Source: Armatimonadota bacterium
GTDB lineage: Bacteria; Armatimonadota; Fimbriimonadia; Fimbriimonadales; Fimbriimonadaceae
NCBI GenBank assembly: GCA_023428805.1
Contig: JAEYWW010000110.1
Coordinates: forward strand, 1-5,776
DNA length: 5,776 bases
Direction: 5' to 3'
Position 1 is the first letter of the stretch; each line of letters opens with the position of its first letter. A model generated the notes under the pieces. That model saw only the letters and a list, made by a program, of their open reading frames with translations. It made no database searches and was not told the origin of the DNA. Below are positions 1 through 5,755 of this stretch, one piece after another. The translations under genes and the position numbers were made by a program.

Positions 1-1
1 G

Positions 2-79
2 TTCTGCCCGGATTGCTCCGCTGAAGTCCGGCGGTTAGAGGGAGGGAGTCAGGCTGGGGAGGAACTCTCTCGAGGGTGA
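2..79 (+). CDS. Possible 3' end of an upstream gene with a CxxC motif (partial)
   Basis: The frame beginning at base 2 is open to a TGA at 77-79 and reads FCPDCSAEVRRLEGGSQAGE followed by five more residues. The opening CPDC followed by SAEVR resembles the last knuckle of a zinc-ribbon protein, which usually ends this way with a short polar tail. The other two plus frames also end early, at 24 and 38, and give nothing recognisable. Only 25 residues are visible and the 5' part lies outside the window, so this is a guess based on the motif. If real, the gene would end 39 bp before the following ATPase gene and could be co-transcribed with it. Confidence 0.25.
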   Translation, partial: FCPDCSAEVRRLEGGSQAGEELSRG

Positions 80-87
80 CGAGAGAG
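65..87. repeat. Inverted repeat (8-bp stem) upstream of the MutL-type gene
   Basis: CTCTCTCG at 65-72 is exactly complementary to CGAGAGAG at 80-87, with a 7-base loop. No T-tract follows, so it is not a typical intrinsic terminator. It lies in the leader of the downstream gene, 31 bp before the first ATG, and could be an mRNA stem or an operator. It could also be chance in a GA/CT-rich stretch. Confidence 0.4.
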
Positions 88-118
88 ATTCGGAACTCCC
101 GAGGGTCTGTGGGGCATA

Positions 119-1990
119 ATGACGAGATATATGTCTCAGGACATTCTTCGCATTGTTGCGACCGACTGCGGTTCCACGACGACCAAGGCGATCATGATTG
201 AGCGGAACGCTCAGGGTGAGTACCGCCTCGTGGCCCGCGGTGAGGCGCCGACCACCGTCGAACGACCGTTCGAGGACGTCACCATCGGCGTGCTCAACGC
301 CATGACCGAGCTGGAGGAGGTCAGCGAGGCCAAGGTGCCGGAAGGATTCACCCCGCACCGCCGCTCGCTCATCCGCGACAAGCAGGTTTGGCGCATGACT
401 AAAGATGGTCAGCGAACCGAGGACCGGGCCGCTGAGTTTGAAGGTTCGGACATCTATGTCTCGACCAGTTCCGCTGGCGGCGGACTGCAGATGATGGTCG
501 CGGGCGTTGTCAAGTCCATGTCCGCCGAGTCCGCCGAGCGCGCCGCCCTGGGTGCAGGTGCGATTCTGATGGACACGCTCGCGGTGGACGACGGTCGAAA
601 AGACTTCCAGAAGGTGGACCGGCTTCGCAAGCTTCGCCCCGACATCATCTTGATGTCCGGCGGCACCGACGGCGGCACCCGGCAGCACCTGATCGACATG
701 GCGGAGGTCATCCGCCGCGCCGATCCCAAGCCGCGCTTCGGCGACATGCAGCTTCCGGTCATCTACGCGGGCAACAAGGACGTCCGCGAGGAAGTGAAGG
801 AAGTGCTCGGCAGCACGATTGAGCTCAAGGTTGTGGACAACCTTCGTCCTTCGCTGGAATCCGAGAATCTTGATCCGGCTCGAGACGAGATTCACGAACT
901 TTTCTTGGAGCACGTCATGCAGCAGGCTCCCGGCTACAACAAGCTTTTGGAATGGGCCAGCGAAGAGGTCATGGCGACCCCCAACGCGGTCGGAAAGCTG
1001 CTCAAGGAGTATGCGGAAAATGAGGAGATCAATGTCCTCGGAGTGGATATTGGAGGCGCGACGACCGACGTGTTTTCGGTCTTCCAAGACCCGAGCGGCG
1101 AGCGCATCTACAACCGCACGGTTTCAGCGAACCTGGGCATGAGCTACTCGATCTGCAACGTGCTCAAAGAGGCGGGCACGGAGAACATCAGCCGCTGGCT
1201 GCCGTTCGAGATTGATCCGTTCGAGGTCCGCAACCGGCTCCGCAACAAGATGATCCGCCCGACCACGATCCCGCAGGCTTATGAAGATTTGCTGATCGAG
1301 CAGGCGGTCAGCCGCGAGGCCCTTCGGCTGGCGTTCGACCACCACAAGTCGCTGGCACGAACGCTCAAGGGAACCCAGCAGCAGCGTGACATCGGCCAGA
1401 TTTTCGACCAGAAGGGCACCGGCGAGACGCTCATCAAGATGATGAAGCTCGACATGGTGATCGGCTCCGGCGGCGTGCTTTCCCACGCTCCGAAACGAGC
1501 GCAATCAGCCTTGATGATGATGGACGCCTATGAGCCCGAGGGCATCACGATGCTCACGGTGGACTCGATCTTCATGATGCCTCACCTGGGAGTTCTTTCC
1601 GAGCACTTCTACCAGGCGGCGAAGCAGGTCTTCGAGTTCGACTGCATTGTGAAATGCGGCCACTGCATCGCTCCGGTTGGAACCGGAAAGATGGGTGAGC
1701 CATGCGTCAAGGTGACGGGCGAGGGCGTGAATGAGACGGTTCCATTCGGCTCCATCAAGATCATCCCGCTCGACCGCTACCAATTCATGGACCTCACCAT
1801 CGAACCCGCCAAGAACTTTGATGTGGGAGCCGGGAAGGGCAAGCCAGTTCAGGCGAAGCTCGAAGGCGGCACCGTCGGCGTCATCATCGACGCCCGAGGC
1901 CGCCCGTTCAAGCTTCCGACTGATGGGACGGAACGCATCGCCAAGCTGCGGGAGTGGTTGGAGGCGATGGGACTTCCGTTGCCGAAGTAG
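119..1990 (+). CDS. mutL: Glutamate mutase L (MutL/GlmL) family ASKHA ATPase
   Basis: A 623-residue cytoplasmic protein of the MutL/GlmL family. These are actin/Hsp70-fold ATPases found next to B12-dependent carbon-skeleton mutases and aminomutases and thought to maintain or reactivate them; the exact role is not settled. Visible signatures are a phosphate-1 loop DCGSTTTKA (16-24), SSAGGGLQM (117-125) followed by the Ala-rich helix to about 149, SGGTDGGT (180-187), AGNKD (217-221), the phosphate-2 motif VDIGGATTDVFSV (309-321), SANLGMSYS (336-344) and the adenosine-type loop GSGGVLSHA (449-457). About 100 residues after KCGHC (512-516) form an extra C-terminal domain ending in a GGTVGVIIDARGRP segment, so the protein is longer than the clostridial MutL of about 460 residues as I recall it. 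The start is either ATG 119, with GGGG four bases upstream, or ATG 131, which fits the usual MutL N-terminus better; neither has a strong ribosome binding site. No mutase subunit gene is in the window, so it appears as an orphan here. It is not the DNA-repair MutL. Confidence 0.9.
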   Translation: MTRYMSQDILRIVATDCGSTTTKAIMIERNAQGEYRLVARGEAPTTVERPFEDVTIGVLNAMTELEEVSEAKVPEGFTPHRRSLIRDKQVWRMTKDGQRTEDRAAEFEGSDIYVSTSSAGGGLQMMVAGVVKSMSAESAERAALGAGAILMDTLAVDDGRKDFQKVDRLRKLRPDIILMSGGTDGGTRQHLIDMAEVIRRADPKPRFGDMQLPVIYAGNKDVREEVKEVLGSTIELKVVDNLRPSLESENLDPARDEIHELFLEHVMQQAPGYNKLLEWASEEVMATPNAVGKLLKEYAENEEINVLGVDIGGATTDVFSVFQDPSGERIYNRTVSANLGMSYSICNVLKEAGTENISRWLPFEIDPFEVRNRLRNKMIRPTTIPQAYEDLLIEQAVSREALRLAFDHHKSLARTLKGTQQQRDIGQIFDQKGTGETLIKMMKLDMVIGSGGVLSHAPKRAQSALMMMDAYEPEGITMLTVDSIFMMPHLGVLSEHFYQAAKQVFEFDCIVKCGHCIAPVGTGKMGEPCVKVTGEGVNETVPFGSIKIIPLDRYQFMDLTIEPAKNFDVGAGKGKPVQAKLEGGTVGVIIDARGRPFKLPTDGTERIAKLREWLEAMGLPLPK

Positions 1991-1997
1991 AAATCTC

Positions 1998-2043
1998 AAA
2001 AAGACGGCCGCGTCCAAGAACGAGGCCGTCTTCCCCCATTTTT
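1998..2043. terminator. Bidirectional Rho-independent terminator between convergent genes
   Basis: AAGACGGCC (2001-2009) pairs perfectly with GGCCGTCTT (2024-2032) around a 14-base loop. On the plus strand the stem is followed by CCCCC, A and five T (2039-2043). On the minus strand the A-run 1998-2002 gives five T running out of the stem. It lies 10 bp after the MutL-type stop (1990) and 15 bp after the TAA of the minus-strand gene (2048), so it can serve both. The minus-strand T-tract is better placed than the plus-strand one, which starts six bases away from the stem. Confidence 0.82.
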
Positions 2044-2047
2044 GACC

Positions 2048-2932
2048 TTACTGTTTGCCGTCGCCGTACATCTTGCCGTCGCCGTACATCTCATTGACAA
2101 TTGAAATCATTCTAGGCGTCAGTGAGACACCGCCCTTATGAATTCCATCTTCAATGATCAGATAGTCTGGTGCGATGACGATTCTTGGTCGGTATTTGCT
2201 CGAAAACTGGATGGCCAACCACTGCTTGCCCCAACTAGGGGCGACTGAAGGTTCCTTCACTTCAGCTGACTCCACCCGTTGCCGTATCGCGCGTGGTATC
2301 TCGTCCAGCAGGTTTTTGACGGAATCATATGATGGCGTTTTCAACTTTTGTTGATCAGTTCTACTGAGTGCATTTGTGACCATGCTTTCGACTTGAAAGT
2401 CGCCTTTTCGCAAGCTAGGATAAACAGCGACATAGCCCAATGCTCGATAGATGGCGGCTTCCGTACGGTCTTCAAGTGGCACTAAGTCTGCGATGAGATC
2501 CCGGTCAAAGGGTGGTCTCACAGTTCCATCGTATCTCGTGCCCAACAGCTTAGTTTGGTTGCAGGAAAAGCAGATGACTGCATTGACTTCATGATCACCC
2601 TTCTTATAGATCACCGAATATTCCGGCTTGAATAGGCACAGAAGTAGGCTATTGTTTGCCAATGTTCGATCTATATAAGCCTTCCTAAGAATCTTAAAGA
2701 GTGCCCCGCTCACTTCTTGGCGCGGACCAAACTCAACCAAAGGCTGCTCTTGCAGTCTGCCTCGATTTTGATTCTGTTCCACACGTACAATATAAACTGA
2801 ATCTGGAGACTTGAGAGTTTGGTATCCCTCAACTCCGAGCGTCGCCGCGGTCATTTCTGCCTGATGGAGTTTTTTGAGATCAAGCCTCTCTTGCTGCAGA
2901 AGGGCTTGCCACAAGATTACGCTTAGGAACAT
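2048..2932 (-). CDS. Uncharacterised CxxC protein, AT-rich accessory gene
   Basis: A 294-residue protein of unknown function. The centre, from CLFKPEY (99-105) through VICFSCNQTKLLG (119-131) to FDRDLIADLVPL (142-153), matches a pattern I remember from uncharacterised proteins of Planctomycetes, Verrucomicrobia and Bacteroidetes: a Cys-x-Phe-x-Pro strand, a hydrophobic strand ending in CFxC, then an acidic helix. No activity is known to me; the Cys pair C121/C124 could bind metal or form a disulfide. The N-terminus MFLSVILWQALLQQ is hydrophobic but lacks a basic start and a clear cleavage site, so export is uncertain. The ATG at 2932 is the only standard start after the preceding smpB stop and has no good ribosome binding site. 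The gene is AT-rich compared with its neighbours (23 and 21 G+C in the 60-base stretches 2341-2400 and 2641-2700), which suggests transfer or relaxed selection. The C-terminus is a duplicated MYGDGK. Confidence 0.75.
   Translation of the reverse strand: MFLSVILWQALLQQERLDLKKLHQAEMTAATLGVEGYQTLKSPDSVYIVRVEQNQNRGRLQEQPLVEFGPRQEVSGALFKILRKAYIDRTLANNSLLLCLFKPEYSVIYKKGDHEVNAVICFSCNQTKLLGTRYDGTVRPPFDRDLIADLVPLEDRTEAAIYRALGYVAVYPSLRKGDFQVESMVTNALSRTDQQKLKTPSYDSVKNLLDEIPRAIRQRVESAEVKEPSVAPSWGKQWLAIQFSSKYRPRIVIAPDYLIIEDGIHKGGVSLTPRMISIVNEMYGDGKMYGDGKQ
2055..2090. repeat. Exact 18-bp tandem duplication at the 3' end of the unknown gene
   Basis: TTGCCGTCGCCGTACATC occurs twice head to tail (2055-2072 and 2073-2090) without a mismatch. 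It lies in frame within the minus-strand gene and encodes MYGDGK twice (residues 282-293), just before the final Gln and the TAA. The unit is a multiple of three, so a change in copy number would not disturb the reading frame. It is more GC-rich than the rest of that gene. Confidence 0.95.
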
Positions 2933-2992
2933 ATAGAGACTTGACGATGGGGATAGGATTGAAGGTTCAACAATTTCGACAGTCTCGAAGCC

Positions 2993-3472
2993 TCAGTCTC
3001 GTTCACTCAGGGCACGCGCCAGTTCACGGCGGGTGTCCTTTTCTTTGATGCTCTCGCGTTTGTCGTGCATCTTCTTGCCGCGCCCGACGGCGACGGCGAC
3101 CTTGACCTTGCCCTTCAAAAAGTAAATCCGCGAGGGGATCAGGGCGAAGCCCTTCTCCATCTGCTTGCGTTCAAGCTGGAGAATCTCCTTTTTGTGCATC
3201 AGCAGCTTGCGGTCGCGGCGGCGGTCGTGGGCAAAGTGGGAGGCGTGGGTGTAGGGCTCAATATCGGCGTTGATGAGCCAGAGCTCGCCGTTTTTGACCG
3301 TGCAGAAGGCGTCCGTGAGGTGCGCGCGGCCCGCGTAGATCGACTTGACTTCGGAGCCGACCAGGGCAATGCCCGCCTCGTGAGTCTCGACAAATTCGTA
3401 GTCGTGACCCGCCCGGCGGTTCTGAATTGTTGCCGGTCCCTTCTTTTCTTTGTTCTTATCAGCCTTAGCCAT
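2993..3472 (-). CDS. smpB: SsrA-binding protein SmpB (trans-translation)
   Basis: SmpB binds tmRNA and brings it to ribosomes stalled on truncated mRNA, where it mimics the missing codon-anticodon pairing. The 159-residue protein has the usual family length and all the landmarks: NRRAGHDYEF (18-27), the strand EAGIALVGSEVKS (32-44), GELWLINADIEPY (62-74), the basic RDRKLLMHKKEI (86-97), the GFALIPSRIYF strand (108-118) and the near-invariant GKKMHDKRE (132-140), followed by a charged C-terminal tail that folds in the decoding centre. His136 in GKKMHDKR corresponds to the GKKQHDKR His of E. coli SmpB. The N-terminal dozen residues are a lysine-rich extension, common in the family. It starts at the ATG complementary to 3470-3472, with only a weak GGAATGG-like ribosome binding site. 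It is divergent from the FKBP gene and precedes the unknown gene by 60 bp with no terminator between. The tmRNA gene is not in the window. Confidence 0.97.
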   Translation of the reverse strand: MAKADKNKEKKGPATIQNRRAGHDYEFVETHEAGIALVGSEVKSIYAGRAHLTDAFCTVKNGELWLINADIEPYTHASHFAHDRRRDRKLLMHKKEILQLERKQMEKGFALIPSRIYFLKGKVKVAVAVGRGKKMHDKRESIKEKDTRRELARALSERD

Positions 3473-3518
3473 AGTCCATTCCGGGAACTTTGGAGCGCGG
3501 AGGGTACCTTATAGTTCT
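3473..3518. promoter_or_regulatory. Short divergent intergenic region between smpB and the FKBP gene
   Basis: Only 46 bp separate the two start codons, so the promoters of both genes must be packed here or reach into the coding regions. On the minus strand, TATAAG (complement of 3508-3513) is a -10-like hexamer that would place the smpB transcript start near 3501; I see no convincing -35. On the plus strand, GGAGGG (3499-3504) is Shine-Dalgarno-like for the FKBP ATG at 3519, although the 14-base spacing is long. TATAGT (3510-3515) overlaps the minus-strand hexamer but is too close to the ATG to drive a leadered transcript. Confidence 0.3.
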
Positions 3519-4298
3519 ATGACGCGCGGGAGCGTACTTTTGGGCATGGCGGTCCTGGCACTTGTTGCCGGATGCCAGGGGGGAGCCAAGGCGAAGGAGA
3601 AGGTCACCGTGACCACTCTGAAGGAAGGCACAAGCAAGCGGATCGCCGAGAAGGGCGACCACTGCTGGGTGCTCTATACCGGCAAATTGGCCAACGGCAC
3701 TCAGATCGACACGAACGAGGATGATCCGAAGGTCAAGGAACCGTTCCCGGTCACCATCGGCGCGATGGGTGCGATCGCTGGGTTCAGCGAAACCCTGAAA
3801 GGCATGAAGGTCGGCCAGCGGGTGAAGACAGTCATCCCGCCTTCGCTGGCGTATGGAGAAACGGGCAATCCGCCCAATGTTCCGCCCAACTCGACCCTCA
3901 CTTTTGAGATCGAATTGATTGGTCTTGTCAAGGCGAACGAGACAAACGACTATTTCTTCGAGGATACAAAGGTCGGATCGGGTGCGACTCCGAAAGACGG
4001 CGACAAGGTGGCGGTCAAATACAAAATGACCTACATGAACGGGAAGCTTGTGGATGACACAAGCCTTCGCGGCAACGGTGCTCCGGCGACCTTTATTCTG
4101 GGACAACGCCAGCCCTCCGCCACTCAGAACAAAGCAATTCCAGGAATTGATGATGCAGTGCGCACCATGAAAGTCGGCGGAAAACGCACTCTTGTTCTGC
4201 CGCCGAATGCGGCATTTGGCTATGCTGGAACCCTGTTTGTCAAGGGAACTCAGATGCTCAAGGTTGACATTGAACTCGTCAGTGTGAATGGGGCCTGA
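3519..4298 (+). CDS. Lipoprotein with two tandem FKBP-type prolyl isomerase domains
   Basis: A peptidyl-prolyl cis-trans isomerase (EC 5.2.1.8) of the FKBP family, probably anchored outside the cytoplasmic membrane to assist folding of exported proteins. From ATG 3519 the protein is 259 residues: a lipoprotein signal MTRGSVLLGMAVLALVAGC with lipobox VAGC and modified Cys19, a short linker, FKBP domain 1 (about 30-138) and FKBP domain 2 (about 145-257). Domain 1 keeps most FKBP12 pocket positions by motif alignment: Y53, D64, F76, I86, Y112 in PSLAYGETG, and F129 in LTFEIEL. Domain 2 (Y168, D179, F192, PGIDDAV 208-214, PPNAAFGYAG 228-237) has lost several. The frame is open to an ATG at 3450, but that start would overlap smpB and bury the signal peptide, so 3519 is preferred. 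An exported protein of unknown function follows after 41 bp and may be co-transcribed. Confidence 0.92.
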   Translation: MTRGSVLLGMAVLALVAGCQGGAKAKEKVTVTTLKEGTSKRIAEKGDHCWVLYTGKLANGTQIDTNEDDPKVKEPFPVTIGAMGAIAGFSETLKGMKVGQRVKTVIPPSLAYGETGNPPNVPPNSTLTFEIELIGLVKANETNDYFFEDTKVGSGATPKDGDKVAVKYKMTYMNGKLVDDTSLRGNGAPATFILGQRQPSATQNKAIPGIDDAVRTMKVGGKRTLVLPPNAAFGYAGTLFVKGTQMLKVDIELVSVNGA

Positions 4299-4339
4299 TC
4301 AACCTCAACGCCAGATGAAGCGTCTTTGAGAGAGAACAT

Positions 4340-5008
4340 ATGAAATCACGCATTCTGCTTTTGTCGGTCGGCCTTGCCGCCGCAGTCGCTGTGCCGCTGG
4401 CGTCGACCGCGCAGGTCGCCAAATCTGGCCAGGGCTATCTCCTGAGGATGAAGTGGACCAAGGGCAAGACATACGCCTACTCGATCAACACCGCGATGGG
4501 CTCGCAGAAGCAGCCGGGGTCCTATTCTGTGAAAGTCAAGGATGTCAAGAATGGCGTCGCGACGCTTGATGTGACCACGAATATGTCGGCGGCGATGGGC
4601 GGCAAGCAGACTCAGACGCTGAAGATGGACTCCACCGGAAAAGTCATCGATGGCGCGGACGGAGCGATGCAGGCCCCGGCTTTTCCCGCCAAAGCGGTCA
4701 AAGTGGGCGAGACCTGGAAGGACAGCCGCAAGGTCAACGCCGCATTTCCGGTGACGGTCAACAACACCTACACCTTCAAGGGGCTCAAGACGGTCAATAA
4801 AAAGCAGCTCGCGGAGATCGCAATCTCAACCAAGGGCGCATCGGATGGGATGTCCCTTTCTGGTACCGGCACGATGTACCTCGATTTGGCGGAGGGAATG
4901 CTTCACAGCAGCAAAAACACCGTCAACGTGTCGATCAAGATGGGCCAGGAGCCAGGCAGCCAGCCGACGAAGATCACGATGACGATGAGCATCACTCGGA
5001 CCAAGTAG
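4340..5008 (+). CDS. Sec-exported protein of unknown function
   Basis: A 222-residue protein with a clear type I signal peptide: basic MKSR, hydrophobic core ILLLSVGLAAAVAVPLA, and a likely cleavage after Ala24 in STA|Q. The mature part is rich in beta-strand alternation, Lys and Thr, has no cysteine and no further membrane segment, so a soluble or surface-associated beta-rich protein is expected. Recognisable stretches are LLRMKWTKGKTYAYS (34-48) and AVKVGETWKD (119-128), a layout like that of DUF6263-type secreted proteins as I remember them; this link is tentative and gives no function. GAGAGAGAA (4328-4336) is a modest ribosome binding site ending three bases before the ATG. It follows the FKBP lipoprotein by 41 bp with no terminator between, and a strong hairpin follows 22 bp after its stop. 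It may be a folding client of the FKBP or simply share its transcript. Confidence 0.85.
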   Translation: MKSRILLLSVGLAAAVAVPLASTAQVAKSGQGYLLRMKWTKGKTYAYSINTAMGSQKQPGSYSVKVKDVKNGVATLDVTTNMSAAMGGKQTQTLKMDSTGKVIDGADGAMQAPAFPAKAVKVGETWKDSRKVNAAFPVTVNNTYTFKGLKTVNKKQLAEIAISTKGASDGMSLSGTGTMYLDLAEGMLHSSKNTVNVSIKMGQEPGSQPTKITMTMSITRTK

Positions 5009-5030
5009 GTTTGTTTGATTGAGTAATCTT

Positions 5031-5059
5031 GAGGCCGATCCAGTGGGGTCGGCCTCTTT
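5031..5059 (+). terminator. Strong hairpin with short T-tail, probable terminator
   Basis: GAGGCCGA (5031-5038) pairs exactly with TCGGCCTC (5049-5056). With one T-G wobble the stem extends inward to 11 bp (5031-5041 with 5046-5056) around the tetraloop AGTG. Only three T (5057-5059) follow, then ATGTT. It sits 22 bp after the stop of the exported-protein gene, the expected place for a terminator. It also ends three bases before the start codon of the next gene, so it would cover that gene's ribosome binding region. Confidence 0.75.
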
Positions 5060-5755
5060 ATGTTCACCGTCCGATGCTCCGAAGACCCGGCGTTGCGGGA
5101 GATGCTTTCCCGGCACCCCTTTGTCGAGCTATCTCCAGATCACGCCCAGCGGTTTGAATGGGCTCAAGAGTCGTGGCGAAGACATCTGAGTTCCGGCGAT
5201 GAGAGGGAGGGCCTCTACGGGCTTGTGGAGCTGATGGACAACAATCCATTGGTCTGTGCGGACTGCTTCTCCGTGCCCTCTCCGGCGTCCACCTTGGCCG
5301 CCATCGCGCTCGGGCCCCTCGCCCGCGCAAGCTTGATTTCCGACGAAGTGATGATGGCTTCCAACTTGGAGGAGCCCGCCGACTTTCCAAGGCTTCTGGA
5401 AGAAATCGGTGTCAGCCATCCGGTGATTTGGAGCCAGTTGGGAGAACCCGCGCAGATCGCCCTGCTCAGCGCGCTCGTTCCCGTGCCAGAAATGGACGAT
5501 GATTCCGCGCTCGACTCCCTGTTTGAGGAGGCTTATGGGCGCAGCTTCTATGTGAGGCAAACCACCGAAATGAATCCCGAAATGGTGCAGGGAAAGCCTT
5601 TTGCGATTTACCAGCTTCGAATCACTCCAGGCGACGGACAATCGCTCCTCAATGTGTCGGTCATGGCGGATCGGGATGGAAAGCTCGGGGCCGCTCAAAT
5701 GGTTCATGCGTTCAATGTGATGTGCGGATTTGAAGAATCCGTGGGCATTGAGTGA
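5060..5755 (+). CDS. N-terminally truncated ArgC-like protein (N-acetyl-gamma-glutamyl-phosphate reductase homologue)
   Basis: ArgC makes N-acetylglutamate semialdehyde from the acyl phosphate with NADPH in arginine synthesis, and is usually about 310-350 residues. This 231-residue protein follows ArgC collinearly from the middle of the Rossmann domain: FVELSPDH (21-28) for the VIDLSADFR strand, GLYGLVEL (51-58) for VYGLPEL, VCADCF then ASTLAAIALGPLARASLI (65-93) for the NPGCYPT helix, GVSHPVIWSQLG (117-128) for GHRHTPEIEQ, ALVPV (138-142) for PHLVPM, and KLGAAQMVHAFNVMCGFEES (208-227) for the C-terminal KGAAGQAVQN...MFG helix. The glycine-rich NADP-binding loop is absent. C69 may or may not be the catalytic Cys, because the NPGCYPT motif is rewritten; H120 lines up with the second His of GHRHTPEI. 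ATG 5060 is the only start between the TGA at 5030 and the homologous region apart from ATG 5102. It may be a degenerate paralogue with a non-catalytic role, or a decaying gene. The ArgC assignment rests on motif order, not on a search. Confidence 0.72.
   Translation: MFTVRCSEDPALREMLSRHPFVELSPDHAQRFEWAQESWRRHLSSGDEREGLYGLVELMDNNPLVCADCFSVPSPASTLAAIALGPLARASLISDEVMMASNLEEPADFPRLLEEIGVSHPVIWSQLGEPAQIALLSALVPVPEMDDDSALDSLFEEAYGRSFYVRQTTEMNPEMVQGKPFAIYQLRITPGDGQSLLNVSVMADRDGKLGAAQMVHAFNVMCGFEESVGIE

Noticed and set aside
35..1087. Long minus-strand open frame of 350 codons opposite the MutL-type gene
   Set aside because: It is a mirror frame of a GC-rich gene with clear family motifs; its translation is Arg/His/Leu/Val-rich with no recognisable domain and no ribosome binding site.
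1652..1666. CGHC in the MutL-type protein, the same letters as the protein disulfide isomerase active site
   Set aside because: There is no thioredoxin fold around it; it lies in IVKCGHCIAPVG, which follows the last conserved block of the ATPase, so it is more likely a local Cys pair than a redox site.
1505..2017. Minus-strand open frame of 170 codons near the end of the MutL-type gene
   Set aside because: Antisense shadow of the C-terminal MutL domain, running through the terminator hairpin; low-complexity composition and no motif.
2933..2992. tmRNA (ssrA) gene or a terminator in the gap behind smpB
   Set aside because: The gap is only 60 bp, has no tRNA-like end, tag reading frame or GC-rich stem with a T-tract; only a 5-bp palindrome and short GAGACT/AGTCTC pairs are visible.
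3065..3514. Plus-strand open frame opposite smpB
   Set aside because: Shadow of a strongly conserved gene; the translation shows only Val/Leu/Asp repetition typical of antisense GC-rich frames.
3503..3514. Larger palindrome around GGTACC in the divergent smpB-FKBP spacer
   Set aside because: Symmetry stops at the six-base core; the flanking bases do not pair, so there is no operator-sized inverted repeat.
3450..3518. Extended start of the FKBP lipoprotein at ATG 3450
   Set aside because: It would overlap smpB by 23 bp on the opposite strand and place 23 residues before a well-formed lipoprotein signal peptide.
5129..5707. Minus-strand open frame opposite the ArgC-like gene
   Set aside because: The plus frame carries an ordered set of family motifs, while this one has none and no start signal.
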